NCBI GenBank assembly: GCA_964645755.1
Contig: CAZYBT010000009.1
Coordinates: 1-47,896 of the forward strand
DNA: 47,896 nucleotides
From: VMCP01 sp964645755
GTDB lineage: Bacteria; Bacteroidota; Bacteroidia; NS11-12g; UBA955
Reading direction: 5' to 3'
Numbering within the stretch: position 1 is the stretch's first letter; every line of letters begins with the position of its first letter. The position numbers and the translations under genes were made by a program. The notes under the pieces were generated by a model. The model worked only from the letters and a program-made list of their open reading frames with translations. It did not search any database and was not told the DNA's origin. Below are positions 1-8,395 of the stretch, piece by piece.

Positions 1-3000
1 AGTCCATTGGTCCCTCAGCATGAATGCTGTGATCTTTTTCATTGAATTGAATGAAACTACCTTTTGTTCCTCCATTTCTTAGTTTGTCTTCTGATCCAAT
101 CATGAAGCTCTCTTTTTCATGATCGAAATACATAATACCCGTATCATTCGACACATCATTGTCGCTGTATCTCCTACGAGCAGAAAACATCAATGGGTAC
201 ACATGCGATGAGTCATTTGCAATAAACAAACCAACGAACTGTTTGGTATTTAGTTTGTCGCGAGGGTTGGATAAAGGAATCACTACATCTTTGGGATCGA
301 CGTAATTTTTAAATTGTAACCAAGCAGATGGCAGAACATTGGTAAAAGTATGCAATGGTTTTACATAACCAGAGAATTTAATCAATTGCTCATCACTTTC
401 AATTTGTGCTATCCCTTTATAACCAATCTTTTTGTCCAACGTAAATCCTTTTTCCTCCTCAATTTTACCAATTCCTTCGATGTGTTTCGCTTTATTTACA
501 ATGACACTATCGAGTAAAAATTCTTGTCGTTTCGCCAATTTGTCGACGTACTGATAAAATCCAGAACCGCGGACTCTATTCCTACCATGTATTTTAATTT
601 TTAATCGGTAAATTTCATGGAATTTGTCATCTCTATTGGCAATAAGTTTTGTACTATCGAGTTCATCCATGTTCGCATTTTCGCGAATTGTAACTTTACC
701 ATCCTTCAAGAACAAGCGTGAATCCGCAATATCAATATAAGGAATGCGTTCGGCTTTAAGCGTATAATCCTTCAAACTATATACAGCTTTGGGAGATTCA
801 AACTTTAAAGAATCTTGCGTAACATTGGTGCTCAAGAATTCCGGAGTAATACCACCCATCCCTGCACCAACGCGGGCTTCAATGGTTTGTCCATCCATAT
901 CCCATTTATAGTCGCTAAGGTTGGTTTGATATCGATTGAAAGGGAAATTTGTAATTTGTCCGGTTTCATTGGTTGCAAATTCGCCGATTCGTTTTGAGAA
1001 ATCCATGGTACCGTGAATATTCTTTGAATTGAAGGCAATTTTTGTCGAGTCAGCAGTAAAAATTGTTAGTTCACCTACCTCGGCTTTGGCTTTTTTAGGC
1101 GCAAACACCATTTCTTTACTTTTAAATGTTGCGAGATCCCATTTCAACAACCCATCTCCAATTACTTTTGAGGGACTTTGGGTGATCATTCCCTCAAAGT
1201 CGTACCCAAAATTGAACATTTTAATTGGTGTTTTACCTTGGGTAATGGCGAATTTATCATCATACGGCAGCCAATTCAAAGTTGCGTTAACTGCATGTAT
1301 TTCCGGATATTTGGCATTTTCTAATAAATCATATGATTTAATCTCACCTTTGGCTTGTTTCGGAAGGAGTAAGATTTTATCAAATTTGGTGACACTGGTT
1401 TCATAATTAATTTCGCCAGTTTCACCGTAAAAACCCATTTCGCTCAGGTTCATTGTCATATCTCCTCTGCCCTTTCCGCGATACATTGGGTAGGCGCCCG
1501 GAGTGTGCTTCACAAAACCCAAAGAATAATCAGGTTGAATATATGCATAATGTCTAAAATCAGGAAAAATTCCATCTGAATAAAACATACCATCAAAGCG
1601 CAAACCTTGAATCGTAAAATTGTCTAAGCTATCAATGGTAAATGGATCAACTACAAATTTGAAAACATCGCCTTTGTATTGACCGCCATGAATACTGGGT
1701 TTGTCATATAGGATATCGCTTCCTTTATTCGATGTAAAAATTGGATACTCTGGATAATTGATATTTCCCGACTTATTATTTGGTTTATCGATGTACAATG
1801 TCCCTCCAATATTTCTTAAAACAGACTTGATTGGAATCAATCTTTGCCCTGATTCATCGGGGAAGAACATTTGCATGGAATCAATATTTGCGAAATCAAT
1901 TTGAAAGCGGGAATAGTTGAAGTTGAAACGCTGCCCATAAAAATCGAATCGGCCTGCACGCACCATACCACCAAATCTCAAATTTCTGTCGTTGGTTAAA
2001 ACCACTGTTTGATCAAATGGCTTAACACTTACGTTTTGGGAATCGGAAAAAAAACAACTTCTAACGCCTTCAATCGTCATTTCTTGGCTTAACAAATTCA
2101 ATGTGGCATTGGGCTTTGCTGCGATCACCGAATTCAAGCGGATCACATCATAATCGACAGCTTTTTTATGCATCAAATTGTATTTAAACACTTTGCGATT
2201 GATGGTAATGGAATCATTTTTAAAATTATAATTTACAAAACCGTCATCATGAAGGGCAATGAACAAATGTTTTGCGTTGTTAGGTTCTAACTTCCAATAA
2301 GCACAATAATCGTCTAAGGTAAATTTAGAACGCGTTTTGAAATCAATTGATTTTTTTGCCGCTGCACGTCTATCTGTGAGCTCTTTAAGTTTTGCCTGAA
2401 GCATTAGTTTATCGGCATTTTTATTGGCATAAAGGGCTTTGATTTCTTTTTCTAATCGATCTGAAACTGGATCTGGAGCGAGTCGGTTATAGTAAGCATA
2501 CAATTGTTCCAACGGATTATATTTCAGTGGACCTTGCCACTTTTCATAAATCATGTTTCGGAAGAAATCATTCGATTCAAACTTCACCGCTTTGTCGTCG
2601 TTGAGATTGTCAAAATCAACAAATGGCTCATCAATTTTCCACTTTAATTGCTCTACATCAATGCTCATGTTGTGATAATCATCAGCAAAAGAGCCCCTCA
2701 TCAATCCATCGTCGCCACGGGTTACAATCAATCGATTTTCTTTAAAAATGAATTTGACCGTAGTTGCAGGATGACTGATTGTTTTACCGCTGTCGAGGAA
2801 CATTGTAAATTCTATGTTCGATGAAGAAGCAACTCCATTTGCAATTCGAAATCCATTACTTTTCAGTGTAACTCTTTTCTTTCCTTTGTAAAAAATGTCG
2901 ATAAAGGAAGGCTTATTGTCAACAGTAGAAGTATTGATTACACCGCCATTCATTGAGAATCCGCCTCTAAAAAAAGATTCTGAGCCAACAATTCCTCTCA

Positions 3001-3862
3001 CCAATAGATTATTTTTGAAGGAAGTAAACTTTGGATAACCTCCAGTTTTGATTGTATTTGAATCGAGCGAAAACATGAGTTTATCTGAAAATTTACCCAT
3101 GATTGGTTCTTTGAAATACTTTGGATACAAGAGACTCACCGTATCAATTTCATATTGAGCCTTGTTAAAATTGATCGAATATTTTTTAAAATTAATTTGT
3201 GTTTTATCCTCGGGAATTGCTCTCGAAAAATCCGTACTTCCATACAAACCAACCCACTCAGACGTCCCAGGAAAATAAATACCTTTTGTTTTTGAGATTA
3301 CAATTTTATCGCTCAATGATTTACATGTAAGGGTAATTTCACCAAATTCAAGCGCAACTTTTCCTTTTACTAATTTAAGGTCATAGTTATTGGAATCTAC
3401 AAACCAACGTTTGTTTTCATTGATAAATAAGGTTTTGGTAGCGAACAATTGCTCTGTGGTTTTTAAAAACTCCAAATAATCTTCACTTGAGTTGGATAAA
3501 ATTGTTCTCGCAACAGTTTGCCATTGCGCCAAAGTTTTATCAGGCATTTTCTTTTCCAAAAAACGGGTAATGGCACCATAAAAAAGTTTAAAGTATGGTA
3601 AAACAGGCATTTGGTTCGACAACATGTCGTTTGATACCTGCATCATGAATTTCTGTTGCGTTGGATTGAATTTTCCATTCAACCAGTTCTCTTTGAAGAT
3701 GGCAAAATCTCTCAATGTTTCTTTATCATCAACCCCTTTAAATAGGCCTTCCAATTCTTGCATGAAAATAGTTGGATCGGCATTAAAGCTTCGAATCTGT
3801 GAAAACAGACTTGATGTTTGAACAAAACAAAAAATGAGGATTAAATTTTTTAACCAACGCAT
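1..3862 (-). CDS. Very large exported protein of unknown function (partial, C-terminus beyond left edge)
   Basis: I do not recognise this gene. The minus-strand frame is open without a stop from the ATG at 3862 to the window edge, giving at least 1287 codons. Residues 1-22 look like a signal peptide (MRWLKNL, hydrophobic core, then LFSQ), so the product is probably exported. The rest has no membrane segments that I can see. It is rich in short alternating stretches typical of beta structure, with a charged, helix-like section at about residues 450-510. No catalytic motif or sorting domain is visible, but the C-terminus is missing. It lies 55 bp downstream of tpiA in the porQ-cmk-tpiA direction and may be read from the tpiA promoter. 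Similar giant orphan proteins are common in Bacteroidota. The reading frame is certain; the function is unknown. Confidence 0.85.
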   Translation of the reverse strand, partial: MRWLKNLILIFCFVQTSSLFSQIRSFNADPTIFMQELEGLFKGVDDKETLRDFAIFKENWLNGKFNPTQQKFMMQVSNDMLSNQMPVLPYFKLFYGAITRFLEKKMPDKTLAQWQTVARTILSNSSEDYLEFLKTTEQLFATKTLFINENKRWFVDSNNYDLKLVKGKVALEFGEITLTCKSLSDKIVISKTKGIYFPGTSEWVGLYGSTDFSRAIPEDKTQINFKKYSINFNKAQYEIDTVSLLYPKYFKEPIMGKFSDKLMFSLDSNTIKTGGYPKFTSFKNNLLVRGIVGSESFFRGGFSMNGGVINTSTVDNKPSFIDIFYKGKKRVTLKSNGFRIANGVASSSNIEFTMFLDSGKTISHPATTVKFIFKENRLIVTRGDDGLMRGSFADDYHNMSIDVEQLKWKIDEPFVDFDNLNDDKAVKFESNDFFRNMIYEKWQGPLKYNPLEQLYAYYNRLAPDPVSDRLEKEIKALYANKNADKLMLQAKLKELTDRRAAAKKSIDFKTRSKFTLDDYCAYWKLEPNNAKHLFIALHDDGFVNYNFKNDSITINRKVFKYNLMHKKAVDYDVIRLNSVIAAKPNATLNLLSQEMTIEGVRSCFFSDSQNVSVKPFDQTVVLTNDRNLRFGGMVRAGRFDFYGQRFNFNYSRFQIDFANIDSMQMFFPDESGQRLIPIKSVLRNIGGTLYIDKPNNKSGNINYPEYPIFTSNKGSDILYDKPSIHGGQYKGDVFKFVVDPFTIDSLDNFTIQGLRFDGMFYSDGIFPDFRHYAYIQPDYSLGFVKHTPGAYPMYRGKGRGDMTMNLSEMGFYGETGEINYETSVTKFDKILLLPKQAKGEIKSYDLLENAKYPEIHAVNATLNWLPYDDKFAITQGKTPIKMFNFGYDFEGMITQSPSKVIGDGLLKWDLATFKSKEMVFAPKKAKAEVGELTIFTADSTKIAFNSKNIHGTMDFSKRIGEFATNETGQITNFPFNRYQTNLSDYKWDMDGQTIEARVGAGMGGITPEFLSTNVTQDSLKFESPKAVYSLKDYTLKAERIPYIDIADSRLFLKDGKVTIRENANMDELDSTKLIANRDDKFHEIYRLKIKIHGRNRVRGSGFYQYVDKLAKRQEFLLDSVIVNKAKHIEGIGKIEEEKGFTLDKKIGYKGIAQIESDEQLIKFSGYVKPLHTFTNVLPSAWLQFKNYVDPKDVVIPLSNPRDKLNTKQFVGLFIANDSSHVYPLMFSARRRYSDNDVSNDTGIMYFDHEKESFMIGSEDKLRNGGTKGSFIQFNEKDHSIHAEGPMD

Positions 3863-3917
3863 AGAGGACTCAAAAGAGAAACGTAAAAATACTAAAAAGT
3901 ATTGTAAAGAAACGCAA

Positions 3918-4679
3918 TTATTTAATTGCTTTGATGATATCGATAAAATCTCTTGCTTTCAAAGCAGCACCACCAATTAATCCTCCGTCGATATTTTCAC
4001 GCGAAAACAACTCAACAGCGTTGTCGGGTTTTACGCTTCCTCCATATAAAATCGATGTATTTTGAGCAGTTTCCTCACCAAATTTCTCTAAAATCAAAGA
4101 TCGAATGTATGCATGAATTTCCTCAGCTTGATCTGAACTTGCCGTTAATCCAGTTCCAATAGCCCAAACCGGTTCATACGCAATTACGATTGATTCCATT
4201 TCTTTGTTCGACAAATGAAACAATCCCTCAGAAATTTGCGATTTGATCACTTCAAAAAAGATATTTGATTCTCTTTCTTCTTTGGTTTCACCTACGCAAA
4301 AAAGAACAGTCAGTCCTTGTTTAACAGCTGCACTGGCTTTTTTAGCTAACATTTCATTGGTTTCATTGAAGTATTGACGACGTTCACTGTGACCAATTAT
4401 GACGTGAGATACCCCAGCGGACTTCAACATTGAAGCCGATAATTCACCGGTAAATGCACCACTATCTTCGAAATGACAATTTTGAGCACCCAATTTTACA
4501 GTACTTCCATCCAATAATTTGGAAGCTGAAGCCAAAATCAAAGAGGTAGGACAAATAATTATCTCTGCTTTGTTGGTATTTTCATCTCTTACAATTCCAC
4601 GAATCTCGGTGATTAATGCTTGACTTTCTGTCAAGTTCTTGTTCATCTTCCAGTTACCTGCAACAATGTTCTTTCTCAT
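3918..4679 (-). CDS. tpiA: Triosephosphate isomerase
   Basis: Cytoplasmic glycolytic enzyme interconverting glyceraldehyde 3-phosphate and dihydroxyacetone phosphate. The protein has 253 residues, the usual length, with family signatures in order: the N-terminal NWKMNK (substrate lysine), GHSERR (catalytic histidine), AYEPVWAIGTG (catalytic glutamate and start of the flexible loop), and the phosphate-binding YGGSV and GLIGGAAL near the end. I chose the ATG at 4679 because MRKNIVAGNWKMNK is the standard N-terminus; an ATG six codons upstream would add MTIFVA and would overlap the promoter. It lies 24 bp after cmk. A TATTTTTG -7 box five bases before the start suggests its own promoter in addition to any readthrough from cmk. 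Confidence 0.97.
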   Translation of the reverse strand: MRKNIVAGNWKMNKNLTESQALITEIRGIVRDENTNKAEIIICPTSLILASASKLLDGSTVKLGAQNCHFEDSGAFTGELSASMLKSAGVSHVIIGHSERRQYFNETNEMLAKKASAAVKQGLTVLFCVGETKEERESNIFFEVIKSQISEGLFHLSNKEMESIVIAYEPVWAIGTGLTASSDQAEEIHAYIRSLILEKFGEETAQNTSILYGGSVKPDNAVELFSRENIDGGLIGGAALKARDFIDIIKAIK

Positions 4680-4684
4680 TGCCA

Positions 4685-4712
4685 CAAAAATAGTCAAACT
4701 ATTTTAATCCAA
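4685..4712 (-). promoter_or_regulatory. tpiA promoter (TTG-N17-TATTTTTG)
   Basis: On the minus strand a TTG (4710-4712) is followed after 17 bases by TATTTTTG (4685-4692), a full match to the Bacteroidota TTG/TAnnTTTG promoter. The box ends five bases before the tpiA ATG, so transcription would begin at or next to the start codon. The -33 element overlaps the last codons of cmk. Confidence 0.65.
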
Positions 4713-5384
4713 CAATTCATTCACCCACGACATCGCAAGATTGAACTGTTCTTCCTGCGTTAAATCTGAATTATCGAGCTCGTGGTATGTATTGTTCATT
4801 GTAAGGGGACTATCATCTCGGCTCGAGTCAATTCGGTCTCGATTGATCAAGTTTTGTTTTACCTCTTCGAAATCAACTTGTTTCCCCGCTGCCAACATTT
4901 CTTTATAACGGCGCTGTGCGCGAACTTCAGTAGTGGCTGTCATGAAAATCTTCAATTCTGCATCCGGAAAAACCACGGTTCCAATGTCCCTCCCATCCAT
5001 CACAACACCTTTATTCATGCCAATGGACTGTTGCATTTCAACCAATTTTTTACGAACAGCCGAAATTTTTGCAACCTCACTTACTTTGGAAGCAACCGAC
5101 AATTCTCTTATTTCGGATTCTACATTGACACCATTCAAATAAATTTCAAAACGGTCAATTTTATCAGATTGTTTGAAGTTTAATTCTATTTGATTTAAAC
5201 ACGCTATTACTTCATGCTCATTTGTTACATCAACTTGATTTTGAATCAAATACAAGGTTACTGCCCGATACATTGCACCGCTATCAATAAAGATATAAGA
5301 CAATTTTTTCGCAAGGGCTTTTGCCAAAGTACCTTTCCCACAACTGCTGTAACCGTCAATGGCAATGTTAATTTTATGATTCAT
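4704..5384 (-). CDS. cmk: (d)CMP kinase
   Basis: Phosphorylates CMP and dCMP to the diphosphates with ATP in pyrimidine nucleotide recycling. The protein has 226 residues, normal for the family. The N-terminus carries the P-loop GYSSCGKGT (about residues 11-19), followed by IDSGAMYRAVT, which belongs to the NMP-binding region. The central VMDGRDIGTVVFPDA and the RAQRRYKE lid segment are characteristic of bacterial Cmk. The start codon directly abuts the stop codon of porQ (TAA then ATG with no gap), so the two are almost certainly one transcript with coupled translation. Pairing of porQ with cmk is, as I recall, common in Bacteroidota. Confidence 0.97.
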   Translation of the reverse strand: MNHKINIAIDGYSSCGKGTLAKALAKKLSYIFIDSGAMYRAVTLYLIQNQVDVTNEHEVIACLNQIELNFKQSDKIDRFEIYLNGVNVESEIRELSVASKVSEVAKISAVRKKLVEMQQSIGMNKGVVMDGRDIGTVVFPDAELKIFMTATTEVRAQRRYKEMLAAGKQVDFEEVKQNLINRDRIDSSRDDSPLTMNNTYHELDNSDLTQEEQFNLAMSWVNELLD

Positions 5385-6416
5385 TTATCTAAAAAAAGTT
5401 GGAATTAATGAAAGTGAAAACATGTTGGAAGTAAATCCGGGAAAATAGGATGCACTACCGTATGTAATGTGATAATTCAGTGTTTTAATTCGGAATCCCC
5501 AGCTAAATCCTGCCGATCCTTTACCTACCTCAGGAGCGAGTTCATATCTTCTTTGGTCATTATATCCACCAAGAATTGAAAAATGTTTACCCAAAATAAG
5601 TTCAACTCCCAAATTCATGTGCCTCAGAATTTTTTCACCAAAGTTTGCTTCTTGCGAAACTACTTCATTACCATTTAAATCAATTTGCCCACTTGATAGA
5701 TATTGGTTGTAAGTGATATCAAATTTTTGAAGATTGTGCAGCGCCAAATGAAATCTTACAGGCATGTGCGCTGGTTTGTAGGCCATTCCCAATTGAATAT
5801 TGAAAGGCAGAGGTTCTCTTTCCGCGTTTCGGTAGGCGTTGCTCATAAAACCAATATTTTTAAGTACGAAACCTGCCTGAAAAAGGGTATCTTTAGATGA
5901 ATAATGTAATCCAAGATTGGTAAAAAAGCCGTTTGATACATATGATTCCAATACAGAATACACAAATCCCAGATGCGCTCCAAAATTCACACGGGGTAAA
6001 ATTTCCCTTGAATAACCGAGTGTACCTTTTGTTTCATTGGCAGAAATGGTGCCCATTGGGTTCATTCCAGCATCAAATGCCTTCATACTTCCATAATCCA
6101 AATATTGTGCATGAATTGAAAAATTGTGGACGCCCTTCGACCATCCAAATCCAGCCCCTCCATTGGTAACTCCAGTAATCAATGTACCATACGAAACACC
6201 ATAGTTTTTATTCAAAGTGTGATTCAGTAACGCAGGATTGTTAGCCGCAAATTGTATGTCTGAAACTGGCTGCGCGAGCAAATATCCCCCGAAAGCCATG
6301 GCACGTGCGTGCAACGGCGATTCGAGTATCTGGAAAACACCATTTCCTCCAATTTGTGCATTCGTGCTAGTTATCAACATCAAACCAATAACAAAAGGAA
6401 GAAACTTTTTGCGCAT
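5385..6416 (-). CDS. porQ: Type IX secretion system protein PorQ
   Basis: PorQ is a predicted outer-membrane beta-barrel protein of the T9SS attachment complex (with PorU, PorV and PorZ), which processes and anchors cargo after it leaves SprA. The product has 343 residues with a signal peptide (MRKKFLPF..., cleavage after TSTNA). The start of the mature part, with GGNGVFQILESPLHARAMAF and AANNPALL, matches PorQ proteins. The rest is built from alternating short strands (for example FGAHLGFVY and FHLALHNL), as expected of a barrel. I chose the ATG at 6416 because the signal peptide begins there; the open frame extends 36 codons upstream but would run into divergent ribF. It lies directly upstream of cmk, its usual neighbour. 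Confidence 0.88.
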   Translation of the reverse strand: MRKKFLPFVIGLMLITSTNAQIGGNGVFQILESPLHARAMAFGGYLLAQPVSDIQFAANNPALLNHTLNKNYGVSYGTLITGVTNGGAGFGWSKGVHNFSIHAQYLDYGSMKAFDAGMNPMGTISANETKGTLGYSREILPRVNFGAHLGFVYSVLESYVSNGFFTNLGLHYSSKDTLFQAGFVLKNIGFMSNAYRNAEREPLPFNIQLGMAYKPAHMPVRFHLALHNLQKFDITYNQYLSSGQIDLNGNEVVSQEANFGEKILRHMNLGVELILGKHFSILGGYNDQRRYELAPEVGKGSAGFSWGFRIKTLNYHITYGSASYFPGFTSNMFSLSLIPTFFR

Positions 6417-6453
6417 AGTTGCAAAAATAGGGTTTATTCCGAACTTTGCAACC
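6417..6453. promoter_or_regulatory. Interlocked divergent promoters of porQ and ribF
   Basis: This 37-bp gap holds two face-to-face promoters. For porQ (minus): TTG read from 6449-6451, a 19-base spacer, and a perfect TATTTTTG at 6422-6429, five bases before the ATG. For ribF (plus): TTG at 6419-6421, a 19-base spacer, and GAACTTTG at 6441-6448 (TTTG matches, the TA does not), five bases before its ATG. Each -33 element touches the other promoter's -7 box, so one RNA polymerase would cover both. The porQ promoter is convincing; the ribF one is weaker. Confidence 0.6.
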
Positions 6454-7389
6454 ATGATGAAAGGCCTAATTTTCGACCTGAACAACATTCCGAAAAACGA
6501 CGGATTTGTGGTCACACAAGGCACTTTCGATGGGGTTCACTTAGGACACCAACATGTATTAAATCAGGTTGTTAGCATTGCTAAAAAGCATCAAAAACCT
6601 AGCTTACTCATTACATTTTATCCTCACCCTAGATTGATCATCAACCCGCAAGACGAGTCAATAAAAATGTTATCATCGATCGAAGAAAAAGCGAAGATGA
6701 TTCTTGAAAAAGGCATTGATTATGTGCTCGTTTTATCGTTTACACACGAAATTTCTCAATATTCTCCGGAAAAATTTGTACAAGAAATTTTAGTGTCCAA
6801 ATTAAACGTAAAATGCATGGTTGTTGGGTATGATCACAGATTTGGGAATAATCGATCCGGTGGTTTCGCTGAATTAAAAGAATTTTCTCAAAAATACCAT
6901 TTCGAAGTTGAAGAAATTCCAGCATCAGAAATCGATCAAATTGCAGTGAGTAGCACCAGAATTCGCAAAGCCATTCAATTAGGTAATCTCAAAGAAGCCA
7001 ATGAATTACTTGGTAATCCTTATTGTTTGAGCGGGGTTGTTGTTGAGGGACAAAAACTTGGGCGACAATTGGGTTATCCCACCGCAAATTTAAATATCGA
7101 TGAACCCCACAAACTTATCCCTCAAAACGGGGTTTATGCAGGGTATATCAAAATAGGAAATCAAACACACAAAACGATGATCAACATTGGGGTAAGACCC
7201 ACAGTTGATGGCACTCATAGAACGATTGAAGCGCATATTTTAGACTTCAATCAAGATCTTTACAACCAAAAACATACCATATTTTTGGTACAATTTTTGC
7301 GGGAAGAAATACGATTTAATGGATTGGAAGCGCTTAAAATACAACTACACAAAGACGAACTTCAAACTCGAGCTATCCAATTGTTTTAA
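6454..7389 (+). CDS. ribF: Bifunctional riboflavin kinase / FAD synthetase
   Basis: Makes FMN from riboflavin and then FAD from FMN and ATP in the cytoplasm. The 311-residue protein has the two expected domains. The N-terminal nucleotidyltransferase-like FAD synthetase domain carries GTFDGVHLGHQ (HxGH-type nucleotide site) and, near residue 168, SSTRIRKAI. The C-terminal flavokinase domain carries GRQLGYPTANL and NGVYAGY, then NIGVRPT. The start is one of two adjacent ATGs at 6454 and 6457; an in-frame extension upstream would enter porQ on the other strand and is unlikely. The last 71 bp overlap the start of the M23 peptidase gene in another frame, suggesting co-transcription and coupling. 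One GAGGGAC word lies in it at 7045. Confidence 0.96.
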   Translation: MMKGLIFDLNNIPKNDGFVVTQGTFDGVHLGHQHVLNQVVSIAKKHQKPSLLITFYPHPRLIINPQDESIKMLSSIEEKAKMILEKGIDYVLVLSFTHEISQYSPEKFVQEILVSKLNVKCMVVGYDHRFGNNRSGGFAELKEFSQKYHFEVEEIPASEIDQIAVSSTRIRKAIQLGNLKEANELLGNPYCLSGVVVEGQKLGRQLGYPTANLNIDEPHKLIPQNGVYAGYIKIGNQTHKTMINIGVRPTVDGTHRTIEAHILDFNQDLYNQKHTIFLVQFLREEIRFNGLEALKIQLHKDELQTRAIQLF

Positions 7390-8323
7390 ACTCATTGCAT
7401 TATTTTTTGCGTTTTTCGCAACACATGCATACGGATTAAACCAATTTACAGATTCCAGTGAAGAGGAGTTATTCGACGAAGAAGTCGAAGTAGTTGATGA
7501 TGCCCCGAATCAATCTCTTGAATCTCTTTCGCTACCTGGATTTTATCCGGATTTCGACTTCTATTACAACTGGGATACCAACGCATTGGATCCATACAAA
7601 TTCAACGTTAGAAATTTCAACCATGAAATTCCAGTAACCATTTTGCATTCAGAATGCAACTATGTAGTTCCAATTGTAGGCCGATTAAATTCAGGCTTTG
7701 GGTGGAGAGGTGGAATTCCTCACCAAGGAATTGACCTACAGCTCAGAACTGGCGACAGTGTTTTTGCGGCATTCGACGGAGTGGTTCGAATGTCGCGATG
7801 GTATTCTGGCTACGGAAATTGCGTCATTATACGACATTACAACGGCTTCGAAACCCTTTATGGCCATTTATCACATCGGTATGTTAAACCAGGACAATTA
7901 GTGAATGCGGGAGAGGCATTAGGTCTAGGCGGAAGCACAGGGAGAAGCACGGGCCCTCATTTACATTTTGAAACTCGATTCCTAGGAAGGCCAATCAACC
8001 CCATGCATATCATCGATTTCAAAGGTGATAGCTTGGTAACTGGCACATTGGTAATTTCAAAAAACACATTTAATCTTCCGTATTCGAAAAGCAAATTCAA
8101 GTTCAAAAAAGGAAAACGAAAATGGAAAAAAGGCAGTAGTCGATACAAGAATAAAAAAATCAAACCAAGCAAGCGCTCGAAAAAATCTAAAGCTTTGAAA
8201 ACAAAAAAATTAAAGTCATCAAAAAAATCAAAAGCTAAAACAACGAAGAAAAAGTCGAGCCGAAAACGTCATAGCTTTGCCTATCCGAATCAAAAACACT
8301 GTATGATAGAATTTACAGTTTAA
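7319..8323 (+). CDS. Secreted M23-family peptidase with lysine-rich C-terminal tail
   Basis: Predicted zinc endopeptidase of the LytM type, acting on peptidoglycan cross-bridges in the periplasm or at the surface. Residues about 22-40 form a hydrophobic signal or anchor segment (CFKLIALFFAFFATHAYG), followed by an acidic stretch (SSEEELFDEEVEVVDD). The M23 domain spans about residues 115-235 and keeps all metal and catalytic motifs: HQGIDLQ (HxxxD), YGHLS and HLHFE (HxH). From about residue 255 the tail is almost entirely Lys, Ser and Arg, giving a very basic end. The start at 7319 is the only ATG; it overlaps ribF by 71 bp and leaves a rather long n-region, so a non-ATG start nearer the hydrophobic core is possible. 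Catalytic activity is likely; the physiological target is unknown. Confidence 0.9.
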   Translation: MDWKRLKYNYTKTNFKLELSNCFKLIALFFAFFATHAYGLNQFTDSSEEELFDEEVEVVDDAPNQSLESLSLPGFYPDFDFYYNWDTNALDPYKFNVRNFNHEIPVTILHSECNYVVPIVGRLNSGFGWRGGIPHQGIDLQLRTGDSVFAAFDGVVRMSRWYSGYGNCVIIRHYNGFETLYGHLSHRYVKPGQLVNAGEALGLGGSTGRSTGPHLHFETRFLGRPINPMHIIDFKGDSLVTGTLVISKNTFNLPYSKSKFKFKKGKRKWKKGSSRYKNKKIKPSKRSKKSKALKTKKLKSSKKSKAKTTKKKSSRKRHSFAYPNQKHCMIEFTV

Positions 8324-8375
8324 AATTTCGTTATATTTATTCAACGAATACTATTTTTATTTCATCTGTACTCGG

Positions 8376-8383
8376 TATTTTTG
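8376..8383 (+). promoter_or_regulatory. gldA -7 box (TATTTTTG)
   Basis: A perfect TATTTTTG lies 12 bases before the GTG start of gldA in the 72-bp gap after the M23 gene. No TTG at the right spacing is evident. It is a plausible promoter for the gldAFG-ruvA-sprA-porZ run. Confidence 0.45.
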
Positions 8384-8395
8384 TAAAATCGAACT

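Noticed and set aside
1029..1406. 125-codon open frame on the plus strand antisense to the giant left-edge gene
   Set aside because: It is wholly inside a continuous minus-strand coding frame, has no promoter, and its composition is that expected of an antisense shadow.
6238..6453. 72-codon upstream extension of ribF
   Set aside because: It is antisense to porQ, and the normal RibF N-terminus begins at the ATG pair 6454/6457.
6417..6524. 36-codon upstream extension of porQ
   Set aside because: It is antisense to ribF and would bury the signal peptide; the promoter lies within it.
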